DNA of 64,000 nt from Candidatus Magasanikbacteria bacterium RIFOXYC2_FULL_42_28 (GCA_001784435.1 MFQZ01000001.1:222173-286172), one strand, 5' to 3'; numbered from the stretch's first letter, positions 24,216 to 34,739 are shown. Numbers and translations: made by a program. Notes: generated by a model not told the origin, from the letters alone.

Positions 24216-24248
24216 AGACAGAGATCCCGATTTTCATCGGGATGACAG
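24216..24248. repeat. Dispersed palindromic repeat R2
   Basis: GACAGAGATCCCG-ATTTTCAT-CGGGATGACAG, immediately upstream of gap on the minus strand. Same sequence as 1659-1690 inside argS. Confidence 0.85.
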
Positions 24249-24273
24249 ATATATTTTACCTCATCATTAAAAC

Positions 24274-24306
24274 AAAAACAAGGGCGTTATTAGTACCCTT
24301 GTTTTT
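24274..24306 (-). terminator. Terminator of the giant surface protein gene
   Basis: On the minus strand: AACAAGGG, 11-base loop, CCCTTGTT followed by TTTGTTTT. It begins 13 bases after the stop codon of the 2732-residue gene. Confidence 0.85.
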
Positions 24307-24318
24307 AAGTTATTTATT

Positions 24319-27300
24319 CTACCTTGCGTTCAACGCCGCTCGCGTGGCCGGACCCAAATGGCCAGGATATGGCTTCAAATCCTTAGCTTTTTGGAATTTA
24401 ACCACCGCCGCTTTGGTAACCGCGCCATAGTAACCGGTGATGGTTGGGTAAGTGAAATAACCTAAATCTTTCAACACTTGCTGTAATTGTTTCACTTCTT
24501 CACCAGTCGCGCCCATTCCCAAATACTTGGTAAATTTGTAGCCCGAGGACACAACTGGTGCTGGTGTTGTGACAATCGGCGCCGATCCATTTAATTTTTC
24601 ACAAGTGGCCGTATTCAACTTACCATTTATCGGCAAGCCCTTGGCCTTTTGATAAGCGCTTACCGCTTTTGCTGTCACCGCACCGTAATAACCGGTGTTA
24701 GAAGGGTAAGTAAAATATCCTAATTCTTTCAAATGCGCCTGTAAATCTTTGACCGCGTTACCTCGCGCGCCCGGATTTAGATTGCCTTTACACCTGATGA
24801 TGGTAACTGCTGGTGTTACTACGACGGCGACCGGTTGAGTTGTGGTCGACACAACTACTGGTGGTGGCGTCGTAGTTACCGGGGAAATCAAAGTGATCGT
24901 ATCTGACACGGCATTGGAGACATTTCCAGAATCGTCGCGGAATTTAGCGTATACGGTCTTGACACCGTCGCCCACAGCCAATACCCACGCTTTCGTCGTA
25001 GAATATGTCGTCCAGACGCCACCAGCAAATGCGCTATCATTAGCAACCATCATATGCGATGCGCCAGTCGCGGCTAAAGCCAGATTAACGCTTGTAGTCG
25101 CGATAGAAGTCGCGCCGTCCGCTATTACAACTGAAGTGTTGGTCGGTGGAGTGGTGTCAGATGAACCGCCGCCACCGCCACTCGATGCTGAATCATTATC
25201 AGTGATAGCAACGGTAATATCGTTAATTACTAAACCATTATAATCTGAATCATCACTTGTTACCGCGTGAGTAATGGTGGTGCTATGTGACCCCTCAACC
25301 GTGCTATCATCGGTAGCGGTAACGATTATTGATTGAGGTGTGGCATAATTGCCCGAAGTAAATGTCAAACTGGACGGCGACCGAGTGGCCTGACTGGCGA
25401 TTGATGGGGTAATTACCACATTGGCTGTGGGCTCGCTAGTCAAAACATAACTTACCGTGTCGGTGGTTCCACCTTCGGTAACTGCGGTCACCTCATCTGA
25501 TTGAGTAACAGTAATACCGGCACTACCTTGTGTATAAGTAATCACGAAATCCGTAAAGTGGCTGGTCAAACCGGTGATAGTATTATTAGCCGTATCAATG
25601 GTAAACCCGCCCTCTACCGGCACATAATCGCCTTTTTCTGGAGAGTAATAAGCTAATTTCAAATCTGATTCCGAAACCCCTTCCGGCAAATCAGCCAATA
25701 AACTGGCGTAATCGATTTGAATTTCCGCGTTGCCGGATAAAGTTTTAATACTGGAATCTCCGGTAGCGTTGATACTGAAGTTGGCGTTACCCAACGCTTG
25801 ATAGTTAGCGGTATCAGGAGCGTTATAACTCTTTTCAAAATTTAAGGTAACATCGCCCGAACCGGTTTCCAACACGCCCGCGCCGGCTGTTAATTTAAGC
25901 CCGGTGCCGGAACTATCATTCACCGAACCACCGGCCGAAGCGGTCAAAATCCCCGAGGTAGAAGTAGCAACATTACTAGCATCGGCAGTCAAAACGAAAC
26001 TGGCAATTTCATCACCGCCACTTACGATAACCGCGCCACCACTATTAGTAGTTTCAGTATGACTCTCACCCACACCTTTAAGGGTCCAAGTACCGGTGGC
26101 AACAGCCAAAGAATACGAACCATCAGCATTAACCGGAGCCGTAACTACGGTACCGGAAGCATTGGTCGCCCAGACATAACCCTCATCCATAGCCACGCCG
26201 GCTGAACTGCTCACCGTGCCGGAAATAGTGTAAGGCGCGCTTGTAAGGGCGGCTTGGCCATCGTTGTCCGTGCCACCTTCACTCGTGCCAAAATCATACC
26301 CAGCAGTACTAGTGGCGAACTCTACACTGGTATCTTTAGTAGGCAAATATCCGGCCAAAGAATCACTCACGCTGTAATCACCGGCTTTTAATTGCGCGCT
26401 ATATTGTCCGTTGGAATCAGTCGTTGCCGTAATCGTGCTACTGGCATTGGTAAAGGTGATAAGAGCGCCGGATTTGGCGTTACCACTGTCATCATAAACC
26501 GTACCGGTAACAGTAAGCAGAGTGGCACCACTTAAATTAATGGCAACTTCCGCTTCACCCTCTAAGAAATTTAAAATCGTACCGGTAAACTTACCAATAC
26601 CAAAAACATCGGCAAAATAAGTGTAGGTCGCACTATCATTTGGAACTGATATGGTGGTGGCGGAATCCAAACCGTTAATTTGTTTGGCGATTTTTTTATT
26701 TTTATCAGCGTTATTTTTTAATTCAATAAACGCGTCCATATCAGCGGCACCACCCGTAAAGGTGAAAATAACAGAGCCATTGCTAACTGTTAAATTTTTA
26801 GTAGTATTAGCGGCAACTGTTACTGTGTCGCTTAACTCTCCATAAGTGGAACTCCAAGAACCAACCCGATAGGTCCCGGCACCGACTTTGACTGAATAAT
26901 CACCGGCACTATCAGTAGAGCCACCGACTCGGATACCGGCCGGAGCTGGACGATTGTTATCCGCGTCCCACTCTTCAATAAATATCGGGGCATTGGCAAT
27001 ATCAGCAACATTACCACTTAAAGTATAACAAGTTGAAACCGACGGAGTAATATTTTGGCTGGATTGATTGGCGCCACTAACCGTAACGGATTTGGAGAAA
27101 GAGCCACAGGTGTCTGATTTACTCGGCGGTAATTGCGCCCGCACGGTCCAAGTGCCATTATCAACAAACAAAGTATAACTACCGTCCGAAGAGGTCATAC
27201 CAAAGACACTGGTACCACTCGCGCTCACTGCTGAAATGGGGGCGTAGCCAATAGCGCTATTGTTGCCGTCTAAAACCTTACCGGAAATAGTGTAATCGGC

Positions 27301-30300
27301 TTTTTTCATTGTCAAAACAAAATTGCTGGTTTTATCCTGACCGTCAACATAAATTTTATTCAATTCTCCCACCGCTCGTAATTCTATATTTTTCATAACT
27401 TCCGGCATACCATCTTTATGCGCCCCAATTTCATAACTGCCATAATCAGTAACATTCAAACTAAATGTACCAGAAGCGTTGGTTTGAGTAAATACCGGCT
27501 GGCTAAAACCTTGGCGATGTAAAAACACTTCCACATTCGCCAAACCATTACCGGCGACATCTTTTACCGTGCCGGATATGGTTTTGTTAGCCGCAGCAAA
27601 AGTAAATGTTACCGTGCCATTGGAATAAGATACTCCGGGTGGCGCGAATTGATTGCCCAGTGCTATTACCGGCGTAGTCGCAATATTACTGACACTCAAA
27701 TTAACCGATGGTGGTGGCATTACTCCCAAACTGGCCGGCTTACCGCCGGACGCGCTTTTAGACATCCCCGGACCCATCCCAACAAACCAGTATCCATCAG
27801 AATTTAATTTTACTTGATAACCGGCCGACAGCGAAGTAGTAACATTGGTTAAATTTTTCACCACAAATTTACCAGGGCCACCGGCAAAAATATCAATATC
27901 CTTGCCACCAAAATTATATGGGTCGCCGCTACTGTTTACAAATTTAACAGTCAAAGTGGCGGTAGAACCACCGCTGGCCGAAGTTAAATTGATTGTTTTG
28001 CTACTTGATTGGCCACCGCTTAAACAAGCCGGCTCGGGCGACATTTGGCCATAATAATCAGTGCTACCCAAAGTAACATACGGATCAGTGCCTAAGAAAT
28101 AACAACCATCCGGCAAGCTGGCATAAATAACCGAAGTCGCGCTGGTGCCATCAACTTTGTCAATAATACCATCAGCCAAAGTAAGCAATTTATCCATCGG
28201 CCCACCCGGACCACCGCCGTGTAAATACACGGTGCCATTGGCGCCGGCCGCTCCACCACCGGCAGTAACATTAACCGTCAAAGTATTGCTACCACCGGCC
28301 ATAATAAAGTACGGCATTGATGTTTTGGTGGTAACCGCGGCGCCACCGCGCAACACTTTAATACCAACCGTATAACCACCGGAGGATGGATCTTTTGGAA
28401 TAGACGGGTTGAGAATTTTTTTCAAATCAACGGAAATCGGATCAGAAGCATTAGGCGAACCGGAAACAGCCAAAGTGATAGTAACTTTGTTATTAGCGCT
28501 ATCCACCGCCACACCGGAACCGGTAATTGTGCCGGCCATAAACTGATTAAAATCAGTATAAAATGGCGACTGTGTATCTAAGGTCGCATTGGTAATCGTC
28601 GTGCCATTGGGGAATGTTAAAACCACCTGATCACCCTCTATCAAAACAACATTTGGCACAAATTTAATTTGAAACACATTGGAATCGGCGCTGGCTGTCG
28701 GATTAAACGGAAACGCCATATCGGCCTGCCCAAACGAAAATTGATCAGCCGTGAAACTACCAAAACCCATTGGTTTAAATTCACCACTGCCAATATTACC
28801 CTCACCCATAAAACTTTCCGTTGGTGGCCCAAACATCCCCATATCGCCAAATGAGCCAAAAGTGATTTTACTGTCTTCTACTTTACCAACAACTGTACGG
28901 ACGGTCGTAGAAACCGCGTTATCTGATAAATCAGTGGTGGAAGTGGCAATGGTAGTGGTAACGGTTACGCCCACCGTTAACCCCAAACCGGTAATACTCA
29001 CCGCATGGCGCATTGGATCATAACTTAACGGCTTATCGGACAAACTAACCGTACTGCCACCGCTCGTAATTGTAAAATTATCAGAGTTTAAAACACTGGC
29101 CAACCAACGACTATCGGATTGCGAATCCGCCACCATCGGCTCGTTAAACACCAATTCGCAACGGTAATCATCACAACGCGCTTCGCGCAATTGCGGAGCG
29201 GTGGAATCAGTGCCGCCGGTAGTATATGCATAGGTGGTGGTGGCGAGAGTGTTTCCGGCCAAGTCAGTTACACTGGGGCTAAAAGTAATCGTGTAAGCGG
29301 TATTAGGCGCCAAGACATTGCTCGGAACCACAGAAATACTATTTTTACCTGGGTCATAAGCAATGCTAACACTTACAGCCGTAGAACCGCGCGTCATAGT
29401 AACGTTGGAATTGCTCACAGTGCTAAACGCCAACTGTTCGTTAAAACCAAATTCAAAAATTTTATTAGTCGGCACACCGGTAGAATTATTAGTAAGAGCG
29501 GGGTAAATTGTCGGAGCGGTGGAATCGTTGGAACCGGAAACAGTAAATCTGGAACTAAACGCTGTTTGCGCCGCCTGTTCCCCGGTGCGCATCGGCACAT
29601 TACTAATGTTGCTAGCCGCGCCTAAAACACGCACTTCATATTCACCGGCTGATAAAGCGCTATGACTCACAGTAACAAAACGTTTTTCGTTGGAATCCAG
29701 TGACGCGGTCGTGCCGGCCACAAGCGAACCGCCGACCGTATATAATTTTACCGAACTGGTTACGCTCGCACTCATCGCGTCGTTAAACTCCACTAAAACC
29801 GGAATATTGGGAGCGGCAGTTATCCCGGGAGACGGAGCAACCGAACGAACATACGGAGGCATATATTGGCCACCGGTGCCGAACTGTCCGGATATTTGGC
29901 TAAAATCAACAAACTGGTCGCCAATAGTGGTAAAAGTTATTTTGTGCCCGCCACCGGAACGATTACCTTCTACCGCTTGTCCGCCTTGGCTTTTTACTTT
30001 TTCGGTAATTACGAGAGTATATTGAGTGCTGGTTGATAAATCAGCGGTTGGGTTAAACAGAATCACGTTGGTGTCCATACTAAACAACAGCTCACACCCC
30101 GCGGCCTGATTATTAGAACAATAAGTTACCGAACCGGCCACATTTTCACCGGTGGCGGTTTTTACTAAATAAACATTACTGCTGGTAGCCGAGCTTACTG
30201 TTGTAATTGAAGTGGCATCCATTGGCTGATTAAAACCGGCCCGCAACGATTCGGAAATATTAAATCCTTGCATGCCATCCGGCGGACCGGAAAATACCAC

Positions 30301-32517
30301 GCGTGGCGCGCCACCCCCATCCATACCGCCACCATCAAAAAAACCAAAGGATCCAAAATTCAAATACATGTTAACCCCGGTTTTGTTGCTGGTGCCGATA
30401 GTTTCCAATTTACTTGCTTTACCATAACCAACTTTGGTGGCGGAAAAATCAAAACCACTATTGTTCGGCAAACTGCCAATACTGTAATCGCCACTACCAT
30501 CGGTAGTTACACCCGCTCCACCAAAACCGGCGGCAAATACAAACGCGTCCGATAAATTGCCCTCTTGATTGGTAATTTTCCCGGAAACAGTTCTGCCCCC
30601 GGCCGTAACGGTATTAATCACAAACGGACTGGCTTTACAAGTGGAAGTGACGGAAGCAGTGCCATCGGCGCAAATAAATCTTTTATTGCCACCGGCATCT
30701 TGAGCGATTAAATAATATTCCAAAGTATTACCGGCCGCTGGTACTGAACCCACCGAAATGGTAAAAGAATATAATTCACCGGCATCGGCAACGGCAACAG
30801 CATCTACACTGGCCTCGCTCGCGGAAACATCAGTGCCGTAAAACGCTTTAAAAAATTCCGCTCCGCCATCCCCGGTATTGCCAAAGGCAACGGAATTAGT
30901 CTGGTCGTCAAAAACAAAAGCATACAGAGTGGCGGTTGCCGCTTCGGTAGCCGTATGAACCGAAATATGATCAACTTGCGGGGCGTTAATATCCGGAACA
31001 ACATCAAAAGATTCGGCATAAGACACCGCGCTGGAAGATGCGATTGATGAGGCAGTGGCGGAAGTAAACACCCAAGCCACATAACTAGAACTGGTGGCAT
31101 AATTTTGTCGACAACTATCAACATTAGGAAAATTCGGCAAAGTAAAGGTGGCCATGCCTAAAAATTGATTAAAAAAACCACGGGGCTCGGGGGCAATATC
31201 ACCACATCCATTGGTGGTAACATTGCTGGCGGTTAATTGCACACCGCTCGTGGTAATATATATATGAGTAGATTGATAACCGGCCGGCGCGCTGGAAGTC
31301 GGTGTCCAAGTTACTGTAAAATCCCGGCCATCCAAACCATAACCGGCGGCATTGCCCAAAGTGCTGGTAGAATCGTTATCAGCCAAAACTACATTGGAAA
31401 CAGCAGCCGGGGTATCACCAACATCCTCTTCAACTGTAGAAGTGGTTAAAGACAGTGTCGTAGTGGCAGAAAATTTCTCCACGACATAGCTGCTAATTGG
31501 CGCGTTTAAAGTATCTAAAGTGCCGGCGCTAACTTCAAACAATAAATCCGCGACTTGACTTTGAATGCCGGAGGCATTAGTAATACCGGTAAAAGTAAAA
31601 GTTAAAGGCGTGCCAGTGGCGATGGTGGAAGTGATATAACCGTAAATTGTTAGGTTTGAACCCAAAATATCACCGGCGAAACCGTTATTATTTGCTTTTT
31701 TAATATTCAAATTATCAATAATTATCGATTTGGAAGCATCGCCAACAATACCCCAGTTAGGAGTAATCTCGCCCCCAATAGTGCTGGTAACTGATACCAA
31801 AAATGTTTCCCAAGCGGTGGTGGACACGTTGGCAAACTGATAAAAATTGGCCAAACCGGGCATACCACCGGTATCCTCGAATGTGCTACTGACAAAATTC
31901 CACCAAACGTTCGTGCCAACGATCGAAAAACCAAAATATAAATTGGAACTATCCGTGAGAGCGCGAGCTGTAGCTGAATAGCTATAAACTGAACTGGTAA
32001 CAACCGTTATGGCTTGAGACATAAAAACCAAATTACCATCACCATCACTCGTAACAACACTGGCCAAATTACCATCATAGGACGTGGTGGTGGGCGTAGT
32101 AGTGGACAGTCCTACATAGGCCGACTCCCATTGATCTGGTAATTCTCCGGACCATTCTTCCAAACTTGAATTTAAAAGTAAATCAAACGGCGAACGATAA
32201 AATGTTGAGACGCTTGACGGTATAGCCGGCAAAACAAACGGGGAAGACGTCCCGACCGCGGCCGGAAATTTAAATTTAATTATGTCGTTTTCAACAAGAG
32301 CTTCCGTTGTGGTTACGTTAAATATCCAACTGGCGTTAGTTGCTCCGCTTTCCATATTAGACGGAGTTAAACGGATATTCATATTACCATCCGAACTAAC
32401 GGCCACTATCGGCGGTAAAATTGCGCTGGCTTTGTTAAAAGAAAAAAACACGCCCATGATTATACCGACAACAGCAATCGGCATAAATATTGGCGCGAAG
32501 CGACGAAAATTTCCCAT
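24319..32517 (-). CDS. Giant secreted cell-surface protein with Ig-like and peptidoglycan-binding domains
   Basis: 2732 residues. N-terminal signal/anchor helix (FMPIAVVGIIMGVFFSF, then KASA). Order: Thr/Ser-rich region to about 600; a carboxypeptidase-regulatory-like repeat near 640; about four SbsA-type Ig-like (Big_5) domains from 740 to 1200 (LRAGFNQPMDATSIT, PVLVEFNDAMSASV, FGFNEQLAFSTV, ELVFNEPMVADS); further regulatory-like beta-sandwich repeats at about 1640, 1740, 1830, 2000 and 2090 (TISGTVKDVAGNGLANVEV type); a Calx-beta-like segment near 2330-2440; two C-terminal peptidoglycan-binding domains (about 2575-2645 and 2657-2732, each with LGYFTYP-x-TGYYGAVT). A wall-bound stalk or adhesin for host or surface contact is the likely role; that is inference. 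Single-gene unit with its own promoter and terminator. Confidence 0.88.
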   Translation of the reverse strand: MGNFRRFAPIFMPIAVVGIIMGVFFSFNKASAILPPIVAVSSDGNMNIRLTPSNMESGATNASWIFNVTTTEALVENDIIKFKFPAAVGTSSPFVLPAIPSSVSTFYRSPFDLLLNSSLEEWSGELPDQWESAYVGLSTTTPTTTSYDGNLASVVTSDGDGNLVFMSQAITVVTSSVYSYSATARALTDSSNLYFGFSIVGTNVWWNFVSSTFEDTGGMPGLANFYQFANVSTTAWETFLVSVTSTIGGEITPNWGIVGDASKSIIIDNLNIKKANNNGFAGDILGSNLTIYGYITSTIATGTPLTFTFTGITNASGIQSQVADLLFEVSAGTLDTLNAPISSYVVEKFSATTTLSLTTSTVEEDVGDTPAAVSNVVLADNDSTSTLGNAAGYGLDGRDFTVTWTPTSSAPAGYQSTHIYITTSGVQLTASNVTTNGCGDIAPEPRGFFNQFLGMATFTLPNFPNVDSCRQNYATSSSYVAWVFTSATASSIASSSAVSYAESFDVVPDINAPQVDHISVHTATEAATATLYAFVFDDQTNSVAFGNTGDGGAEFFKAFYGTDVSASEASVDAVAVADAGELYSFTISVGSVPAAGNTLEYYLIAQDAGGNKRFICADGTASVTSTCKASPFVINTVTAGGRTVSGKITNQEGNLSDAFVFAAGFGGAGVTTDGSGDYSIGSLPNNSGFDFSATKVGYGKASKLETIGTSNKTGVNMYLNFGSFGFFDGGGMDGGGAPRVVFSGPPDGMQGFNISESLRAGFNQPMDATSITTVSSATSSNVYLVKTATGENVAGSVTYCSNNQAAGCELLFSMDTNVILFNPTADLSTSTQYTLVITEKVKSQGGQAVEGNRSGGGHKITFTTIGDQFVDFSQISGQFGTGGQYMPPYVRSVAPSPGITAAPNIPVLVEFNDAMSASVTSSVKLYTVGGSLVAGTTASLDSNEKRFVTVSHSALSAGEYEVRVLGAASNISNVPMRTGEQAAQTAFSSRFTVSGSNDSTAPTIYPALTNNSTGVPTNKIFEFGFNEQLAFSTVSNSNVTMTRGSTAVSVSIAYDPGKNSISVVPSNVLAPNTAYTITFSPSVTDLAGNTLATTTYAYTTGGTDSTAPQLREARCDDYRCELVFNEPMVADSQSDSRWLASVLNSDNFTITSGGSTVSLSDKPLSYDPMRHAVSITGLGLTVGVTVTTTIATSTTDLSDNAVSTTVRTVVGKVEDSKITFGSFGDMGMFGPPTESFMGEGNIGSGEFKPMGFGSFTADQFSFGQADMAFPFNPTASADSNVFQIKFVPNVVLIEGDQVVLTFPNGTTITNATLDTQSPFYTDFNQFMAGTITGSGVAVDSANNKVTITLAVSGSPNASDPISVDLKKILNPSIPKDPSSGGYTVGIKVLRGGAAVTTKTSMPYFIMAGGSNTLTVNVTAGGGAAGANGTVYLHGGGPGGPMDKLLTLADGIIDKVDGTSATSVIYASLPDGCYFLGTDPYVTLGSTDYYGQMSPEPACLSGGQSSSKTINLTSASGGSTATLTVKFVNSSGDPYNFGGKDIDIFAGGPGKFVVKNLTNVTTSLSAGYQVKLNSDGYWFVGMGPGMSKSASGGKPASLGVMPPPSVNLSVSNIATTPVIALGNQFAPPGVSYSNGTVTFTFAAANKTISGTVKDVAGNGLANVEVFLHRQGFSQPVFTQTNASGTFSLNVTDYGSYEIGAHKDGMPEVMKNIELRAVGELNKIYVDGQDKTSNFVLTMKKADYTISGKVLDGNNSAIGYAPISAVSASGTSVFGMTSSDGSYTLFVDNGTWTVRAQLPPSKSDTCGSFSKSVTVSGANQSSQNITPSVSTCYTLSGNVADIANAPIFIEEWDADNNRPAPAGIRVGGSTDSAGDYSVKVGAGTYRVGSWSSTYGELSDTVTVAANTTKNLTVSNGSVIFTFTGGAADMDAFIELKNNADKNKKIAKQINGLDSATTISVPNDSATYTYFADVFGIGKFTGTILNFLEGEAEVAINLSGATLLTVTGTVYDDSGNAKSGALITFTNASSTITATTDSNGQYSAQLKAGDYSVSDSLAGYLPTKDTSVEFATSTAGYDFGTSEGGTDNDGQAALTSAPYTISGTVSSSAGVAMDEGYVWATNASGTVVTAPVNADGSYSLAVATGTWTLKGVGESHTETTNSGGAVIVSGGDEIASFVLTADASNVATSTSGILTASAGGSVNDSSGTGLKLTAGAGVLETGSGDVTLNFEKSYNAPDTANYQALGNANFSINATGDSSIKTLSGNAEIQIDYASLLADLPEGVSESDLKLAYYSPEKGDYVPVEGGFTIDTANNTITGLTSHFTDFVITYTQGSAGITVTQSDEVTAVTEGGTTDTVSYVLTSEPTANVVITPSIASQATRSPSSLTFTSGNYATPQSIIVTATDDSTVEGSHSTTITHAVTSDDSDYNGLVINDITVAITDNDSASSGGGGGSSDTTPPTNTSVVIADGATSIATTSVNLALAATGASHMMVANDSAFAGGVWTTYSTTKAWVLAVGDGVKTVYAKFRDDSGNVSNAVSDTITLISPVTTTPPPVVVSTTTQPVAVVVTPAVTIIRCKGNLNPGARGNAVKDLQAHLKELGYFTYPSNTGYYGAVTAKAVSAYQKAKGLPINGKLNTATCEKLNGSAPIVTTPAPVVSSGYKFTKYLGMGATGEEVKQLQQVLKDLGYFTYPTITGYYGAVTKAAVVKFQKAKDLKPYPGHLGPATRAALNAR

Positions 32518-32574
32518 ATGTTTATAGGTTAATAAATTTTAATAAAAATTTTTGATGAATGATTTTTCATCTTA

Positions 32575-32604
32575 TTTATATTATACCACATTTTTTATTG
32601 TCAA
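32575..32604 (-). promoter_or_regulatory. Promoter of the giant surface protein gene
   Basis: On the minus strand TTGACA (32604-32599), an 18-base spacer and TATAAA (32580-32575). A TATAAT overlaps at shorter spacing. The start codon is about 60 bases downstream. Confidence 0.6.
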
Positions 32605-32654
32605 GCGAGGGGGATGTGGATAATTGCAAATAACCGAAGACTAAAGAATGAAGA

Positions 32655-32683
32655 TTAAAAAAGCCACCCAATTACGGATGGCT
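32655..32683 (-). terminator. Terminator of the rpsB-tsf operon
   Basis: On the minus strand GCCATCC / GGGTGGC stem with a 6-base loop, followed by TTTTTTAA. It lies about 45 bases after tsf and is flanked by short TCTTTAGTCTTCG-type repeats on both sides. Confidence 0.75.
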
Positions 32684-32727
32684 TCAATCGCTAATCTTTA
32701 GTCTTCGATCTTTATTCTTTCACCAAT

Positions 32728-33591
32728 TTAAGCCATCTGCTCTGCCACCTCGGCCGCAAAGTCCTTCACCACCTTTTCAATCCCCTCACCCAATTCAAAT
32801 CGATAAAAAGTTTTTACCGTTATGCCTGGGCCCTTGGAATCTAAGAATTTCTGGACGGATTTTTCTTCGTCTTTGATAAATGGTTGTTCCAACAAACACG
32901 CCTCGCTGTAAAATTTTTCCATTTTACCTTTCACAATATTTTCAATAATATTTTCCGGTTTGTTTTGGGCTTTTAATTGCACAACGTAAACTTCTTTTTC
33001 TTTTTCTAGAATACTCGCGTCAACTTCATCGCGACGAGTAGCGCGCGGATTACTGGCGGCAACTTGCATGCCGATTTCACGAGCTAACGCACTGTCGGTA
33101 GTGCCAGTCAAAATTGTCAACACGGAAATTTTTCCACCCATGTGGACGTAATCACCAAACGCTTCGCCATCAGATTTTTCAACAACTTGAAAACGGCGTA
33201 AAGCAATTTTTTCGCCGATTTTACCGGTCAAAGCGGTTAATTTGTCGTTAATTCCAGAAGCGAGTGCCACGTCTAAATTTGCTGGATTTTTTGCGAGCAA
33301 ATCAGTCGCTACTTCGTCAGCCAATTTAACAAAATCATCACCTTGAGCAACGAAATCAGTTTCAGAATTTAATTCCAGAATAACCGCGCGATTGCCGGCA
33401 ATTTTAATTTTGGTCGCGCCTTCGGCGGCAATTTTATCTGCGCGTTTGGCGGCCTTAAGAACTCCTTTTTTACGCAAGATGTCTATGGCTTTTTCAGAAT
33501 CGCCACCCGCTTCTTCTAAAGCGGCCTTACAATCCATCATACCGGCACCGGTGGAAGTGCGCAAAGCGGAGATTTGTGATGCTGTGATCAT
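32728..33591 (-). CDS. tsf: Elongation factor Ts
   Basis: 287 residues. N-terminal UBA-like domain (ISALRTSTGAGMMDCKAALE), then the EF-Tu-contact TDFVAQGDDFVKLADEVA and two core subdomains ending FYRFELGEGIEKVVKDFAAE. It exchanges GDP for GTP on EF-Tu. It follows rpsB on the minus strand; the 146-base gap holds a large R1/R2 repeat composite. Confidence 0.96.
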   Translation of the reverse strand: MITASQISALRTSTGAGMMDCKAALEEAGGDSEKAIDILRKKGVLKAAKRADKIAAEGATKIKIAGNRAVILELNSETDFVAQGDDFVKLADEVATDLLAKNPANLDVALASGINDKLTALTGKIGEKIALRRFQVVEKSDGEAFGDYVHMGGKISVLTILTGTTDSALAREIGMQVAASNPRATRRDEVDASILEKEKEVYVVQLKAQNKPENIIENIVKGKMEKFYSEACLLEQPFIKDEEKSVQKFLDSKGPGITVKTFYRFELGEGIEKVVKDFAAEVAEQMA

Positions 33592-33603
33592 ATGTTTAAA
33601 TTT

Positions 33604-33713
33604 GTCATCCCGATGCGCCCGAGTGTAGCGACAAGTGCCCTTGGGGTGAAAATCGGGATCTCTGTCAGTTATCCCATTGGATAGGGATCCCGAATCAGGT
33701 TCGGGATGACAGT
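33604..33713. repeat. Composite dispersed repeat between rpsB and tsf
   Basis: TGTCATCCCGATG...AAAATCGGGATCTCTGTC followed by GGGATCCCGAATCAGGTTCGGGATGACAG. It is two nested palindromes of R1/R2 type within the rpsB-tsf transcript. Confidence 0.8.
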
Positions 33714-33737
33714 GAAGTAATTATAAAATTTATTTTT

Positions 33738-34577
33738 TTATACGCTTTCCGCTACCACCACTTTACGTTCTTTACTTTCATCCTTGGCTACGGGCTTTGT
33801 TTTTGACGCCACCGGTTTGCTAACTGGTTTACCGGCAACAGCCACCTTAATCTCCGGTTTAACGGCAGCCATGACCAACTTATTTTTCTCCCATTCCGCT
33901 TTTCCTTCTTTCACCGCTTCGGCCATTAAATTAACGATCAACCTAATACTGTTAACCGCGTCATCATTAGCCGGAATCGGATAAGCCGCTTTTTCTGGAT
34001 TAACATTGGTATCACAAATACCGATAATCGGCACATTGGTTTTGGTAGCTTCAACTACCGCGGTTTTACCAGCGCGCATGTCGGTGATAAAAATCGCGTC
34101 CGGTAATTTGTCCAAATTGGCCAAACCATTTAAGTATTTATCCATCTTGTCCAATTTCTTTTTAAATTCACCCTGTTCTTTTTTGATATATTTTTCAATT
34201 TCGCCGGTCGCCACTTCTTCTTTCATTTTTAAATATTTTTTTAAACGAATTTTGGCTTCATCAAAATTAGTCAACAGTCCGCCAATCCAACGTTCGGTTA
34301 AAAAGGGCGCGCCACAATCGGTAGCGGCCGCCTTAACTATCGCCTGCGCTTGGCGTTTGGTACCGACAAACAAAACTGTTTTACCGTTCGCCACCAAACT
34401 TCTAACAAAATCCAAGGCCTCTTGTAATTTAGCCTGGGTCTTTTCTAAATCGACGACGTGCACGCCACCGCGCGCGCCAAAAATATACTGCTCCATTTTC
34501 GGGTGCCAGCGAGATTTTTGATGACCGAAGTGTACCCCGGCTTTCAACATCTCTAAAAGAGAAGGCATTTTTGCCAT
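33738..34577 (-). CDS. rpsB: 30S ribosomal protein S2
   Basis: 279 residues. LLEMLKAGVHFGHQKSRWHPKM at the start is the S2 signature, followed by YIFGARGGVHVVDLEKTQ, FVGTKRQAQAIV, RWIGGLLTNF and PDAIFITDMRAGKTAVVEA. A Lys/Pro/Ala-rich tail follows residue 240 (VAGKPVSKPVASKTKPVAK). First gene of rpsB-tsf. Confidence 0.97.
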   Translation of the reverse strand: MAKMPSLLEMLKAGVHFGHQKSRWHPKMEQYIFGARGGVHVVDLEKTQAKLQEALDFVRSLVANGKTVLFVGTKRQAQAIVKAAATDCGAPFLTERWIGGLLTNFDEAKIRLKKYLKMKEEVATGEIEKYIKKEQGEFKKKLDKMDKYLNGLANLDKLPDAIFITDMRAGKTAVVEATKTNVPIIGICDTNVNPEKAAYPIPANDDAVNSIRLIVNLMAEAVKEGKAEWEKNKLVMAAVKPEIKVAVAGKPVSKPVASKTKPVAKDESKERKVVVAESV

Positions 34578-34594
34578 ATTTGCATTTTCCTTAA

Positions 34595-34693
34595 ATCCTC
34601 CCCGCTTGCGCTCGCGAGTGGTCGCGAGAGGAAAACATCTCCCGACTAAGTCGGGATCCCAAAATAAGGGAAAACGGGTGGGTGATTAAATAT
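34595..34693 (-). promoter_or_regulatory. rpsB leader with two hairpins
   Basis: The transcript from the promoter at 34700-34728 carries about 115 bases before the rpsB ATG. It can fold TCCCGACTTAGTCGGGA and CTCGCGACCACTCGCGAG hairpins, followed by GGGGAGGATT. This could be an S2 autoregulatory leader, or the first hairpin may only be a fragment of the dispersed repeats (the same sequence occurs in queA at 58145). Confidence 0.4.
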
Positions 34694-34699
34694 GCGGAC

Positions 34700-34728
34700 A
34701 GTATATCTGAAAACGAAACAACTGTCAA
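34700..34728 (-). promoter_or_regulatory. Promoter of rpsB-tsf
   Basis: On the minus strand TTGACA (34728-34723), a 17-base spacer and TATACT (34705-34700). Confidence 0.8.
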
Positions 34729-34739
34729 GGGTGCGGGTA

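Noticed and set aside
29119..29625. 168-residue plus-strand frame inside the giant surface protein gene
   Set aside because: It is antisense to the 2732-residue gene, Arg/Ser-rich from reversed Thr/Ser codons, and has no promoter or recognisable domain.
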